DNA from: Pseudomonadota bacterium
GTDB lineage: Bacteria; Pseudomonadota; Gammaproteobacteria; CALCKW01
NCBI GenBank assembly: GCA_039196715.1
Contig: JBCCUP010000048.1
Coordinates: 1 to 35,297 of the forward strand
Length of the DNA stretch: 35,297 bases
Direction of reading: 5' to 3'
In this document: positions 16,726 through 24,913 of the stretch, piece by piece
Layout: every line of letters begins with the position of its first letter
How positions within the stretch are numbered: position 1 is the stretch's first letter
Program-made: the position numbers and the translations under genes
Notes under the pieces: generated by a model
The model's input: the letters and a program-made list of their open reading frames with translations, nothing else
Told to the model about the DNA's origin: nothing
Databases searched by the model: none

Positions 16726-17637
16726 ATGACTGACAGTTCCCTGTCGCCAGATATCCCCACGCGGCTCTTCGCCAACTGGCGCGCCCGCCTGCCGGATTTC
16801 TACGCGCTGACGCGCATCGACCGGCCGATCGGCATCCTGCTGCTGGGCTGGTCAATGCTCTGGGGCCTTTGGGTAGGTGCGGACGGCTGGCCGGGATTCA
16901 AGCTGTTCGTGATTTTCTCGCTCGGCTGCGTGCTCACCCGCTCGGCCGGGTGCTGCATCAACGACTACGCCGACCGGCACTTCGACGGCCACGTCGCGCG
17001 CACCGCCAAGCGGCCGCTGGCCACCGGCCGGGTGCTGCCGAGCGAGGCGCTCTGGCTCGCCGCCGGCATGACCGGCCTCGCCGGCCTGTTGGTGCTGTTC
17101 ACCAACGCGACCACCGTCCAGCTCGCCCTGATCGCAGCCGCCCTGGCCGCCGTCTACCCGTTTTGCAAACGTGTCACCCATTTGCCGCAACTGGTGCTCG
17201 GTGCGGCGTTCGGCATGAGCATCCCGATGGCGTTTGCCGCCACCACGGGCAGCGTGCCGGCTGTCGGCTGGGCGCTTTTTGCCGTGTCGCTGCTGTGGTC
17301 GACCGCGTACGACACCCAGTACGCGATGACGGACCGCGACGACGACATCAAGATCGGCATCAAATCGACCGCGATCCTCCTCGGTCGGTGGGACGTGCTC
17401 GCCGTTGCCGCGATGCAGGCGGCCGTGATCGCCGGGCTGGCGGCCATCGGGCTTGGTCTCGGTTACGGGGTGTTCTGGTGGCTCGGTCTGCTGGTTGCAG
17501 CGGGCCTCGCGGTCTACCAGATCGCGCTGATCCGCGACCGCGATCCGGCGCGCTGTTTCACCGCGTTCCTCAACAACCACTACCTCGGCATGGCGGTCTT
17601 CGCCGGGCTCGCCGTCGACCGCGCCCTCGCCGGCTGA
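16726..17637 (+). CDS. ubiA: 4-hydroxybenzoate polyprenyltransferase
   Basis: 303-residue integral membrane prenyltransferase of ubiquinone synthesis, attaching the polyprenyl tail to 4-hydroxybenzoate. Both Asp-rich motifs that bind Mg-diphosphate are present: NDYADRHFDGHVARTAKRPL (about 80-99) and DTQYAMTDRDDDIKIGIKST (about 201-220). The N-terminal ALTRIDRPIGILLLGWSMLWGL segment is typical. Eight to nine hydrophobic helices and a length of about 290-300 fit UbiA. ATG 16726 is chosen as matching the family's start. The usual ubiC partner is not adjacent; instead two GTPase genes follow, the first after 5 nt. Confidence 0.93.
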   Translation: MTDSSLSPDIPTRLFANWRARLPDFYALTRIDRPIGILLLGWSMLWGLWVGADGWPGFKLFVIFSLGCVLTRSAGCCINDYADRHFDGHVARTAKRPLATGRVLPSEALWLAAGMTGLAGLLVLFTNATTVQLALIAAALAAVYPFCKRVTHLPQLVLGAAFGMSIPMAFAATTGSVPAVGWALFAVSLLWSTAYDTQYAMTDRDDDIKIGIKSTAILLGRWDVLAVAAMQAAVIAGLAAIGLGLGYGVFWWLGLLVAAGLAVYQIALIRDRDPARCFTAFLNNHYLGMAVFAGLAVDRALAG

Positions 17638-17642
17638 CCCCG

Positions 17643-19361
17643 ATGACGCTCTCGCACACCGACGCGGTTGCGCGGCTGATCGCAGCACACCGCGCCGCTG
17701 CCGCAGACGGACCGCCCGACGACGCCGACGTGCTCGCCTCGCTGCAACTCGCGGCCAGCGGCCTGCAGAAGGCCGATTGGCGCGAGTCCGACCCCGCACA
17801 CCCGGTTCAGGTCGTGGTGTTCGGCCCGACCCAGTCGGGCAAGAGCACCGCCGTCAACCTGTTGCTTGACGCCGAGGCGGCCGGGGTGTCGGCGCTCGCG
17901 GGCCACACGGTGCACGCGCAGGCCTTCCACCAGGGGCACACCGGCACGGCGCAGCTCGACACCTTCTTCGAGGGCTACGAGGCGACGACCCCGGACGCGC
18001 TGACGGCCGAGGCCCTCGCGGTGTGGTCCAGCCAGGCGGTGGCCGGTGGCGACGCCCCGAGGACCGTCTGGGACACACCCGACTTCGACTCGCTGCGCTC
18101 GGACACCTACCTCGATGCCGTGGCCCGCAGCCTCGGTCTCGCCGACGTGCTGCTGCTGGTGGTCAGCAAGGACAAATACGCCGACCACCGCGTCTGGGAG
18201 TGGCTCGACCTGGTCGCGCCGCTCGGCAAACCGCTCGTCGTGTGCGTCAACAAGGTGGACGAGTCCAGTCGAGAGGTGGTCGTTGAGGCCCTGCTCGCCC
18301 GGCTCGCGTCACACCCGGCCGGCGACCCCATGCCCCAGGTGGTGTTGATGCCGTGGTTCGACGCCGAACAGGGCCCACCCGAACTGGAGGTCACGGCCTT
18401 GCGGCGGGCAGTCGACGACGCCGTGCAACAGGCGCGCGCGCGCCCCGCACGGGCTGGCGCGCAGGCCCTGATCGAGCGCTGCTGGTCGCGCTGGACCGAC
18501 CCGCTGGCGGCCGAACTCGGCGCGCGCGCCGCCTTTCGCGCCGAAGTGCAGGACAGCGCCGACCGGGTGCTCGCGGTCTACCGCAGCGATTTCCTCGAGC
18601 ACCCGGAACACTACGAAACCTTCCAGGCCAGCCTCGCCGAGATGCTGCAGTTGCTCGAGGTACCGGGCCTCGCGGGCGTGCTCGGTCAGACGCGGCGTCT
18701 GGTGACCTGGCCGGTGCGCACCGTGTTCGGTCTTGCCAAACGCAGCCGCAGCAGCACACGACCCGAGAGCTACGAACTCAGCCTGTTGCAAGACCGGCAC
18801 AGCGAAGCGCTGGCCGGTCTGATCGACTTCGCCCTGGTCGAGGCAACCTCGGGTGGCGATCGCGCCGACTGGTGGCGCGCAGCGAGCCAGCGGTTGCGCG
18901 CCGACCGCGCCGACCGGGAAGCGGCATTCGAAGCCGAAATCGTGCGATATCGACGGGATTTCGAACCGGAGATCCAGGCCGCAGCCCAGCAGCTTTACGC
19001 GGGCCTGCAGGATCAACCCGCCGTGCTCAACAGTCTGCGTGCCGCGCGCTTCACCGCCGACGCGGCGGGCGTCGCCTTTGCGGTCAAAACCGGTGGCGTG
19101 GGCCTCGCCGACCTCGCCATCGCGCCTGCGATGCTGTCGGTGACCACGCTGTTGACCGAGAGCGCGCTCGGGAAGTACATCGACACGGTGATGAACACAC
19201 TGCGGGACAAGCAATTCGATGCCGTCAGGACGCGCCTGATCGACGCCGAGTTCGTCGCCGGCATGGACCGGGCGCTGGACGCACTCGACGGGCCCGGCCT
19301 CTACCGTGTCGACGAGGGCGATTTCCAGGCGATCGCCGCTGCACTGGGACACGCTTCATGA
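17643..19361 (+). CDS. Large GTPase A of a tandem pair (dynamin-like candidate)
   Basis: 572 residues. The N-terminal GTPase domain shows G1 as GPTQSGKST (61-69), G3 as DTPDFDS (144-150) and G4 as NKVD (203-206), all expected for a TRAFAC-class GTPase. About 350 residues follow. They are rich in Ala, Arg and Glu and look helical, and include LLEVPGLAGVLGQTRRLVTWPVRTVFGLAKR (amphipathic) and a hydrophobic hairpin-like stretch (GVAFAVKTGGVGLADLAIAPAMLSVTTLL). That layout, GTPase head plus helical stalk plus membrane-touching segment, resembles bacterial dynamin-like proteins. I cannot prove the family by eye. The stop overlaps the start of GTPase B (ATGA), so the two products are probably made together and may form a hetero-complex. 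Confidence 0.75.
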   Translation: MTLSHTDAVARLIAAHRAAAADGPPDDADVLASLQLAASGLQKADWRESDPAHPVQVVVFGPTQSGKSTAVNLLLDAEAAGVSALAGHTVHAQAFHQGHTGTAQLDTFFEGYEATTPDALTAEALAVWSSQAVAGGDAPRTVWDTPDFDSLRSDTYLDAVARSLGLADVLLLVVSKDKYADHRVWEWLDLVAPLGKPLVVCVNKVDESSREVVVEALLARLASHPAGDPMPQVVLMPWFDAEQGPPELEVTALRRAVDDAVQQARARPARAGAQALIERCWSRWTDPLAAELGARAAFRAEVQDSADRVLAVYRSDFLEHPEHYETFQASLAEMLQLLEVPGLAGVLGQTRRLVTWPVRTVFGLAKRSRSSTRPESYELSLLQDRHSEALAGLIDFALVEATSGGDRADWWRAASQRLRADRADREAAFEAEIVRYRRDFEPEIQAAAQQLYAGLQDQPAVLNSLRAARFTADAAGVAFAVKTGGVGLADLAIAPAMLSVTTLLTESALGKYIDTVMNTLRDKQFDAVRTRLIDAEFVAGMDRALDALDGPGLYRVDEGDFQAIAAALGHAS

Positions 19362-20899
19362 GTGACGTGAACACCACACTGAACGCCATGCAGGCCTGGT
19401 CCGCGCGCGCCCACGAGCAGGGCTGGCTGCCCGATACCGTGCACGCGGCGATCCTGAACCACACGCCGCACGACCCGACAACACTCTTCGCCGACGGTGC
19501 GGTGTCGCCGCTGGTGTTGGCCTTCTTCGGCGGTACTGGCGTCGGCAAGAGCAGCCTGCTCAACCGCCTGGCAGGCGAAGACGTCGCGCGAAGCAGTGCC
19601 ATCCGGCCAACCTCGCGTGAGGTCACGCTCTACGTGCACCAGGACGTGGCGCTCGCCGACCTGCCCGAGGGCATCCCGGTTGAGCTCACCACAGTCACAC
19701 GCCACCGACAGGACGCGCACCGCAACACCCTCTGGATCGACACGCCCGACATCGACTCGGTCGTGACCACCCACCGCGACCAGGTGTTGGCCTGGCTGCC
19801 GTACATCGACCTGCTGGTCTACGTGGTCAACCCCGAGCGCTACCGCGACGACGCGGGTTGGGACCTGTTGAAGGCGCACCGCCACCGTCACGCCTGGGCC
19901 TTCGTGATCAACCACTGGGACCGCGGTGACCCGGCTCAGCGCGACGATTTCGTGAACGTGCTCGCGCGCGCGGCGTTCGAGAACCCGGCCGTCTTTTGCA
20001 CCGATTGCCGTGACGGCGGCGCACCCGACGACGACTTTGACGCGCTGCAGGCACACGTGGCCTCGCACAGCGACGCCATGGCAATTGCGGCGGCACGCCA
20101 ACGCAGCGAGGCCACCGAGCAGGCGGCGCAAGCGGCGTTGCGCGACGCCTGCCGCGACGCCCTCGGCACGGACGCGGCCTGGTCCGAACTCGAGCGTGCC
20201 CTCGCGCGCAGCCAGGCGGCATTCGCGGCGCACTGCGAGACCGACACCGCCATCAGCCGGGAGCACCTGCTGCACCGGCTCTTCCCCACAGACCCACCGC
20301 CGTTCTGGCGACAGGTGCTCGGTGACACCGACCGACCCGCCACGGCCGTGTCCGAGGTGTCGCTCTGGACCGAGCGCAGTCAGTCGCGTCTGGCGGGCCG
20401 CCTGGACGAGCTGCTGATCGCCGCCAGCGATCGGCACCTGCCGACCGTGCCGCTGCGACGCGCACTGCAGCGGGCCACCGAAGACGCCGGTGTGGACATC
20501 GACGGTCAGGCGACCCAGGCGCTCGTTGCTGCACTGGAACAGCCGGGCACCGCGCTCCAACGCGCCGCGGTGACACTGGCCCAGGGCGTGACAATCGCGC
20601 TGCCTCTGGTGGCCCTGGTCTGGGTCGGTTGGCGGGTCGTGCAGGGCTTTGTTTCCGGGGCCGCCGACGAGACGGCGTACCTCGGCTTCGATTTCCTGAC
20701 CAACAGCGCCATGCTGATCGCGCTCAGCGCCGCCCTCCCCGCGGTGGTCGCTGCGGCGGTGCGGCCGTCACCGCGCCGCGCAGCCCAACGGGCCCTGCAC
20801 CGCGGCGTCACCGCGGGCTGCGCCGCCATTGACCAGGGGCTGGCGGAACAACTTGCGCGAGTCAAAGCCGAACGCGACCGGTTGCTCGAGACGCTCTGA
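19358..20899 (+). CDS. Large GTPase B of a tandem pair, membrane-anchored
   Basis: 513 residues. G1 is GGTGVGKSS (58-66), G3 is DTPDID (128-133) and G4 is NHWD (185-188), an unusual form of NKxD in which Lys is replaced by His; Asp188 that reads guanine is kept. A helical middle (about 240-400) leads to two hydrophobic segments, residues 407-430 (LAQGVTIALPLVALVWVGWRVVQG) and 448-468, which look like a membrane hairpin. The C-terminus is helical and charged (AEQLARVKAERDRLLETL). It is translationally coupled to GTPase A. Together they look like paired dynamin-like or GTPase-related membrane remodelling proteins. The role is inferred, not shown. Confidence 0.75.
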   Translation: MSDVNTTLNAMQAWSARAHEQGWLPDTVHAAILNHTPHDPTTLFADGAVSPLVLAFFGGTGVGKSSLLNRLAGEDVARSSAIRPTSREVTLYVHQDVALADLPEGIPVELTTVTRHRQDAHRNTLWIDTPDIDSVVTTHRDQVLAWLPYIDLLVYVVNPERYRDDAGWDLLKAHRHRHAWAFVINHWDRGDPAQRDDFVNVLARAAFENPAVFCTDCRDGGAPDDDFDALQAHVASHSDAMAIAAARQRSEATEQAAQAALRDACRDALGTDAAWSELERALARSQAAFAAHCETDTAISREHLLHRLFPTDPPPFWRQVLGDTDRPATAVSEVSLWTERSQSRLAGRLDELLIAASDRHLPTVPLRRALQRATEDAGVDIDGQATQALVAALEQPGTALQRAAVTLAQGVTIALPLVALVWVGWRVVQGFVSGAADETAYLGFDFLTNSAMLIALSAALPAVVAAAVRPSPRRAAQRALHRGVTAGCAAIDQGLAEQLARVKAERDRLLETL

Positions 20900-20933
20900 G
20901 CCGCTGCCTGAGCCGCTACCCGGGCCAACCGCC

Positions 20934-20951
20934 GCGTCAGACAACTGACGC
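20934..20951. other. Hairpin between convergent GTPase B and comF genes
   Basis: GCGTCAG and CTGACGC pair perfectly over a 4-nt ACAA loop, midway between the two stop codons. There is no T-run on either strand. It could act as a bidirectional weak terminator or 3'-end hairpin. Confidence 0.45.
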
Positions 20952-20968
20952 AAGCCGCCCGACGCGGC

Positions 20969-21754
20969 TCACACCGCCCGCCCCGCACCCGGTACGCGGG
21001 CCAGACACAGGACCGTGACCGAGCCGTAGCCCGCGCGTTTGCACGCGCGTGATAACGCTGCGAGCGTTGCCCCGGTGGTGTAGATGTCGTCCACCAGAAT
21101 CGCGTGGCGCCCGGCCTCGGGCACCGTCGGCACGGTGAAGGCATCGCGCAGATTCCGCCGCCGCGCCGGGGCGTCCAACCCGACCTGTGACACGGTGTCT
21201 CGCACCCGCATCGCCCCCGTCCGACACTGCAGGTTGCGGGCGCGTGCGACGTCGCGCGCCAACGACGCCGCGTGGTTAAACCCGCGTTGTGCAAGGCGTT
21301 TTCGGTGCATGGGCACCGCCAGCACGTCGCCCTGCGCACCCGCGGGCAGCGCGTCGACCAACAGCCTGCCGCAGAGCTTGCCAGCACAGCGATCGCCGGC
21401 GTACTTGAACCGGTGGATCAGGTGGTCAATCGGCATCTCGTAGCGCAGCGCTACCCATGCCGCGTCCCAGGGCGGCGGTTTTTGCAAGCACTGCCCACAG
21501 CAATCGCCGTGGGCGAGTTCAGTTGCACACAATCGGCAACAGCGGCCAACACGCGGCAAGTCGTTTCCGCAGCTTTGGCACAGATCCTGAAACGCGTGTC
21601 CCCGAGCGTCGCAGAACCAACACCGGTGAGGCCACGCTTCCTCGATCACACGGCGGCACTGCGCCAGGGCACCGCGAACACCGCATCGCTCAGGCACCGT
21701 TGCCACCTCCGCTCGACGGAAGTGAGCTTGCCGACGGAACTGCGCAGTAATCAC
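20969..21754 (-). CDS. comF: ComF family phosphoribosyltransferase-like protein
   Basis: 261 residues. An N-terminal double zinc-ribbon is formed by CWFC, CQSCG, CRLC and CGQC pairs (about 45-90), followed by a type I phosphoribosyltransferase-like domain. That domain has HRFKYAGDR, PMHRKRLAQRGFNHA and the PRPP-binding motif HAILVDDIYTTGATL near residue 225. In naturally competent bacteria ComF is needed for uptake of transforming DNA; in others (GntX/YhgH) its role is less clear. The GTG at 21754 gives about 40 residues before the zinc ribbon, so a later start is possible. No other competence gene is nearby. Confidence 0.88.
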   Translation of the reverse strand: MITAQFRRQAHFRRAEVATVPERCGVRGALAQCRRVIEEAWPHRCWFCDARGHAFQDLCQSCGNDLPRVGRCCRLCATELAHGDCCGQCLQKPPPWDAAWVALRYEMPIDHLIHRFKYAGDRCAGKLCGRLLVDALPAGAQGDVLAVPMHRKRLAQRGFNHAASLARDVARARNLQCRTGAMRVRDTVSQVGLDAPARRRNLRDAFTVPTVPEAGRHAILVDDIYTTGATLAALSRACKRAGYGSVTVLCLARVPGAGRAV

Positions 21755-21844
21755 TTTTTCCGTGGATCAGAACCACACCGATAGCCGACCCGACGTGAAC
21801 TGCACACGCGCAGCGCAGCCGGCCTATCACTGGAGTTTTACACA

Positions 21845-22576
21845 ATGCAAAAGGCAATCTTGGTTTCGGCACTGGCAGCCACGCTGTACGGCTGCGGCAT
21901 AACCCCGAAAAGTGCGGCCGACGCATGCGCGCCGGGCGACGGCTACGTCGTCGACGGCAGCGGGGACACCATTGTGCTGACGGCAGCCGGTGAACGACTG
22001 CGTACAGGCTACTGGAAAGCTGATATTCACGGTCCGGACTGCGAAGCCGAAACCGCCGTCCCGGTGACAGCGACCACATCGGACGGAGACGGCGACGGTG
22101 ACAGTGACGACACCGACAGCGACACCGCTGCGGCGGCCGGTTCTGGCGAAGTGGAACGCGTGCGCATCGACGCCCGTGTGTTGTTCGGCTTCGACAGCGC
22201 GGTCCTGACCGACGCGGGCAAGATCGAACTCGACCTGTTGATCTCCGACATGCAACAGCTCGACGCCATCGAGAGTGTGCTGGTGATCGGCCACACCGAC
22301 AGCATCGGCTCGACCTCATACAATCAGATGCTTTCTGAGCGGCGCGCTGCCAGCGTGCGGGACTACATCGCCGCAAACCTCAGCATCGACGACATCACGG
22401 CCGAAGGCCGCGGCGAGGCCGAACCGATTGCCGACAACAGCACCGAAGCCGGACGCGAACGCAACCGCCGCGTGGAAGTGCTGGTCGACGGCACCACCGA
22501 GGACGCCCAGCAAGTGGCCAAGGAGCCGGTGGAAAACAAGGTCTCCGAGCTGATCAAGAAACTCACGGGCGGTTGA
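21845..22576 (+). CDS. OmpA-family peptidoglycan-associated lipoprotein
   Basis: 243 residues. The lipoprotein signal ends LYGC (Cys17). A variable N-terminal region and a highly acidic Gly/Asp linker (DGDGDGDSDDTDSD, about 81-94) precede an OmpA C-terminal domain from about residue 105. Its peptidoglycan-binding hallmarks are VLFGFDSAVLTDAG, GHTDSIGSTSYNQMLSERRAASV and AGRERNRRVEV, including the Asp and Arg that hold diaminopimelate. It would anchor the outer membrane to the cell wall from the periplasmic face. GGAG lies nine bases before the ATG. The acidic repeats could bind divalent cations. A strong terminator follows. Confidence 0.9.
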   Translation: MQKAILVSALAATLYGCGITPKSAADACAPGDGYVVDGSGDTIVLTAAGERLRTGYWKADIHGPDCEAETAVPVTATTSDGDGDGDSDDTDSDTAAAAGSGEVERVRIDARVLFGFDSAVLTDAGKIELDLLISDMQQLDAIESVLVIGHTDSIGSTSYNQMLSERRAASVRDYIAANLSIDDITAEGRGEAEPIADNSTEAGRERNRRVEVLVDGTTEDAQQVAKEPVENKVSELIKKLTGG

Positions 22577-22627
22577 CCTGCCGACCGCCGCGCGGCGCAC
22601 ACCGCGCCCGCGCGCAGCGACCCGAGA

Positions 22628-22652
22628 GGGCGGCCACCGGCCGCCCTTTTTT
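22628..22652 (+). terminator. Rho-independent terminator after the OmpA-like gene
   Basis: GGGCGGCC and GGCCGCCC form a perfect 8-bp GC stem around a 3-nt loop, followed by TTTTTT. It lies 51 nt after the stop codon and just before the convergent radC gene. Confidence 0.9.
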
Positions 22653-22662
22653 GTGCCGGCGA

Positions 22663-23340
22663 TCACGTCAGCCACCCGCGCTCGGCCAACGACACCGTGT
22701 CGGACACACCGACGACGAGGTGGTCCAGTACCCGCACCGACACCAGCGCCAGTGCGCGGCGCAGGGCGCCGGTGATGTCACGGTCGGCCGCGCTCGGTTC
22801 CGCGCAGCCACTCGGGTGGTTGTGCGCAAAAATCACCGCGGCGGCGTTGACCGCAAGAGCCCGCTTGACCACCTCGCGCGGATACACGCTTGCACTGTCG
22901 AGCGTGCCGCGGAACAGCACCTCGAAGGCGAGCACCCGGTGACGGTTGTCGAGCCACAGGCAGGCGAACACCTCGTGCGACAGGTGCGCGAGCTCGGCAC
23001 GCAGCACGTCGGCCGCAGCATGGGGGTTGTCCAGACCGGTGCGGGTGTCTACCGCAGCCCAGAGGCACCGGCGGTTGATCTCGGCGCACGCCTGCAACAC
23101 CGACCAGGTCGCCTGACCGACACCGGGCTGCGCGCACAGGGCTGACTGGTCGGCCGCCATCACCGCACGCAGTCCCCCGTGGACCGCCAACAGGTTGCGC
23201 CCGAGCGACACCGCGCTGTGGCCGCGCACACCAGAGCGCAACAGGATCGCCAGCAGCTCGCCGTCACTCAGGCTGGCGACACCGCGCGCCAGCAGTTTCT
23301 CCCGTGGCCGCTCAGACGCTGGCCAGTGCCGTATGCCCAC
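22663..23340 (-). CDS. radC: RadC family protein (JAB/MPN domain)
   Basis: 225 residues, matching the E. coli RadC length. The N-terminal UPF0758 part has HWPASERPREKLLARG and a helix-hairpin-helix-like PGVGQATWSVLQA. The JAB/MPN domain has the metal motif HNHPSGCAEPSAAD followed by D, the JAMM-type H-x-H-x10-D. Despite the name, a role in recombination repair is not firmly established; a metal-dependent hydrolase activity is expected. The start is GTG 23340, with AGGAGG six bases upstream and the family N-terminus GIRHWP directly after it. The ATG/GTG further upstream at 23370 is rejected. Confidence 0.92.
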   Translation of the reverse strand: MGIRHWPASERPREKLLARGVASLSDGELLAILLRSGVRGHSAVSLGRNLLAVHGGLRAVMAADQSALCAQPGVGQATWSVLQACAEINRRCLWAAVDTRTGLDNPHAAADVLRAELAHLSHEVFACLWLDNRHRVLAFEVLFRGTLDSASVYPREVVKRALAVNAAAVIFAHNHPSGCAEPSAADRDITGALRRALALVSVRVLDHLVVGVSDTVSLAERGWLT

Positions 23341-23486
23341 CCCGAACCTCCTGGGCAAGCACGGTAGCAAGTGCGGCGTGTGTCGGCGTCTCCAATCGGG
23401 AGATGCCGCACGGCGGGTTGGTCCGCGCTACCGGGGATGATTCGCAGATGCGACAGCGGTGCAGGCGCACCCCGATCACACCCGCG

Positions 23487-24266
23487 TCAACCGGCCTCGG
23501 GCGCCACCGCGGCCAACCAGCGCGCGACCACATCCTCGGGGATCGCCTCTGTCGGTTTGTACTCGGCGCCGAGCGGGCGGTCGAAACCGCGTTCGTCCAG
23601 CCACCGGAACAACCACGGGTAGTTGACCTCGCCGTGGTCCGGCGCGCCGCGATCCGGCACGCTGGCAAACTGGATATGACCGATCAGCGGGCGCAGTGCG
23701 TCGAGCCGCCGGGTCAGGTCGCCTTCCTGGATCTGGATGTGGTAACAATCGAACATCAATTTCAGGCGATCACTCGCAACCGCCTCGATCAGGGCCACGG
23801 CCTGCGCCGATGTCGACAAGAAGTAGCCGGGCGCATCGAAGCGGTTGAGCGGTTCGATCAAGACGGTCACGTCCGGCGCGGCGCGCTCGACCGCGTAGCG
23901 CAGGTTGGCCACGAAACACGCTTCAGCGGCCTCGCCACTCGCGAAACCGGCCATGACGTGTACGGCGCCGCAATCGATGGCGCGCGCGTAATCGATTGCC
24001 TCGTCGATCGCAGCCCGCGCCTCGGCCTCGCGACCCGGCACCGCCGCAAGGCCGTTGTCACCGGCCGCGACATCGCCCCGACGGGTGTTGAGCCCGAGCA
24101 TCGGCAGGCCGGTTTCCGCAAGTGCGGCCCGCACGCTGTCAACCGGCGTGTCGTAGGGCCAATGGCACTCGACTGCGGCAAAGCCCGCGCGCGCCGCCGC
24201 GCGGATGGCGTCGGGCAACGGCAGCTCGGTGAAGAGAAAACCGAGGTTGGCTGAAAACTGCGGCAC
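23487..24266 (-). CDS. otnI: 2-oxo-tetronate isomerase, hydroxypyruvate isomerase family
   Basis: 259-residue TIM-barrel protein of the Hyi/OtnI family (about 258 residues). It begins PQFSANLGFLFTELPLPDAI. Conserved catalytic and metal segments are VLIEPLNRFDAPGYFLS (metal Glu), LKLMFDCYHIQIQEGDL (Asp and His ligands), GHIQFASVPDRGAPDHGEVNYPWLF and AEYKPT (second catalytic Glu). With otnK and otnC alongside, the reaction is 2-oxo-tetronate to 3-oxo-tetronate. The start is GTG 24266, two bases after the otnC stop; a GTG 12 bases earlier, overlapping otnC, is an alternative. It is the last gene of the operon. Confidence 0.88.
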   Translation of the reverse strand: MPQFSANLGFLFTELPLPDAIRAAARAGFAAVECHWPYDTPVDSVRAALAETGLPMLGLNTRRGDVAAGDNGLAAVPGREAEARAAIDEAIDYARAIDCGAVHVMAGFASGEAAEACFVANLRYAVERAAPDVTVLIEPLNRFDAPGYFLSTSAQAVALIEAVASDRLKLMFDCYHIQIQEGDLTRRLDALRPLIGHIQFASVPDRGAPDHGEVNYPWLFRWLDERGFDRPLGAEYKPTEAIPEDVVARWLAAVAPEAG

Positions 24267-24268
24267 GG

Positions 24269-24913
24269 TCAGTCCCACTCCACGTCGAATTCGGTGACCA
24301 CGCGGTGCACCTGCTCCGGCGACAGCGCCCGCGCGCCAACGCCGCGCAACAGCAACGCGAGCTTGGCGGTCTCCTCGAGCTCTTCGATCGCGTAGCACGC
24401 GGCTTCAATGTCCTTGCCCGCCACGACCGGCCCGTGGTTCGCGAGCATCACGGCGCTGCGTTTGCCGGCGAGGCCGCGCACAGCGTCACCCATCGCCGGG
24501 TCCCCGGGCAGGAAGAACGGCAGCAACGCCACCTTGCCGAGCTTCATGATCGCGTAGGGCGTCAGCGGGGGCAGGAAGTTGTCCGGGTCGACGCCCGGCA
24601 CCATCGAGAGCGCGACGCTGTGGCATGAGTGCAGGTGCACCACCGCCGCCGCGGTGCTGCGGGTGTCGTAGAACGCGCTGTGCAGCGGCATCTCCTTGGT
24701 CGGCGCATCGCCCCCGATCAGCCGACCGCCGCTGTCAAAGTGGCTCAGGCGCGCCGGGTCCAGCCGACCGAAGCAGCTGCCGGTCGGTGTCACGAGCAAG
24801 CCGCCGTCGGCGGTGCGCGCCGAGATGTTGCCGCTGCTGCCACCCGTGAGCCCGCGATCGTACATCGACGCCGCGAGCCGGCAGATCAGCTCGCGCAGCG
24901 CACTGTCGTTCAC
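24269..24913 (-). CDS. otnC: 3-oxo-tetronate 4-phosphate decarboxylase, class II aldolase family
   Basis: 214 residues. Class II aldolase/adducin-type fold with RGLTGGSSGNISAR (20-33) for phosphate binding, PTKEMPLHSAFYDTR (71-85), the zinc-ligand pair in VVHLHSCHS (91-99) and ANHGPVVAGKD for the third ligand. In the acid-sugar pathway OtnC decarboxylates 3-oxo-tetronate 4-phosphate to dihydroxyacetone phosphate and CO2. The start overlaps the otnK stop by 4 nt (ATGA) and otnI follows after 2 nt. An L-ribulose-5-P epimerase-like function is less likely given the operon. Confidence 0.9.
   Translation of the reverse strand: MNDSALRELICRLAASMYDRGLTGGSSGNISARTADGGLLVTPTGSCFGRLDPARLSHFDSGGRLIGGDAPTKEMPLHSAFYDTRSTAAAVVHLHSCHSVALSMVPGVDPDNFLPPLTPYAIMKLGKVALLPFFLPGDPAMGDAVRGLAGKRSAVMLANHGPVVAGKDIEAACYAIEELEETAKLALLLRGVGARALSPEQVHRVVTEFDVEWD

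Noticed and set aside
17641-20899. Phage-defence island based on the GTPase pair
   Set aside because: No recombinase, integrase, restriction, toxin or other defence gene is adjacent, and base composition matches the surroundings. A defence role is only one possibility.
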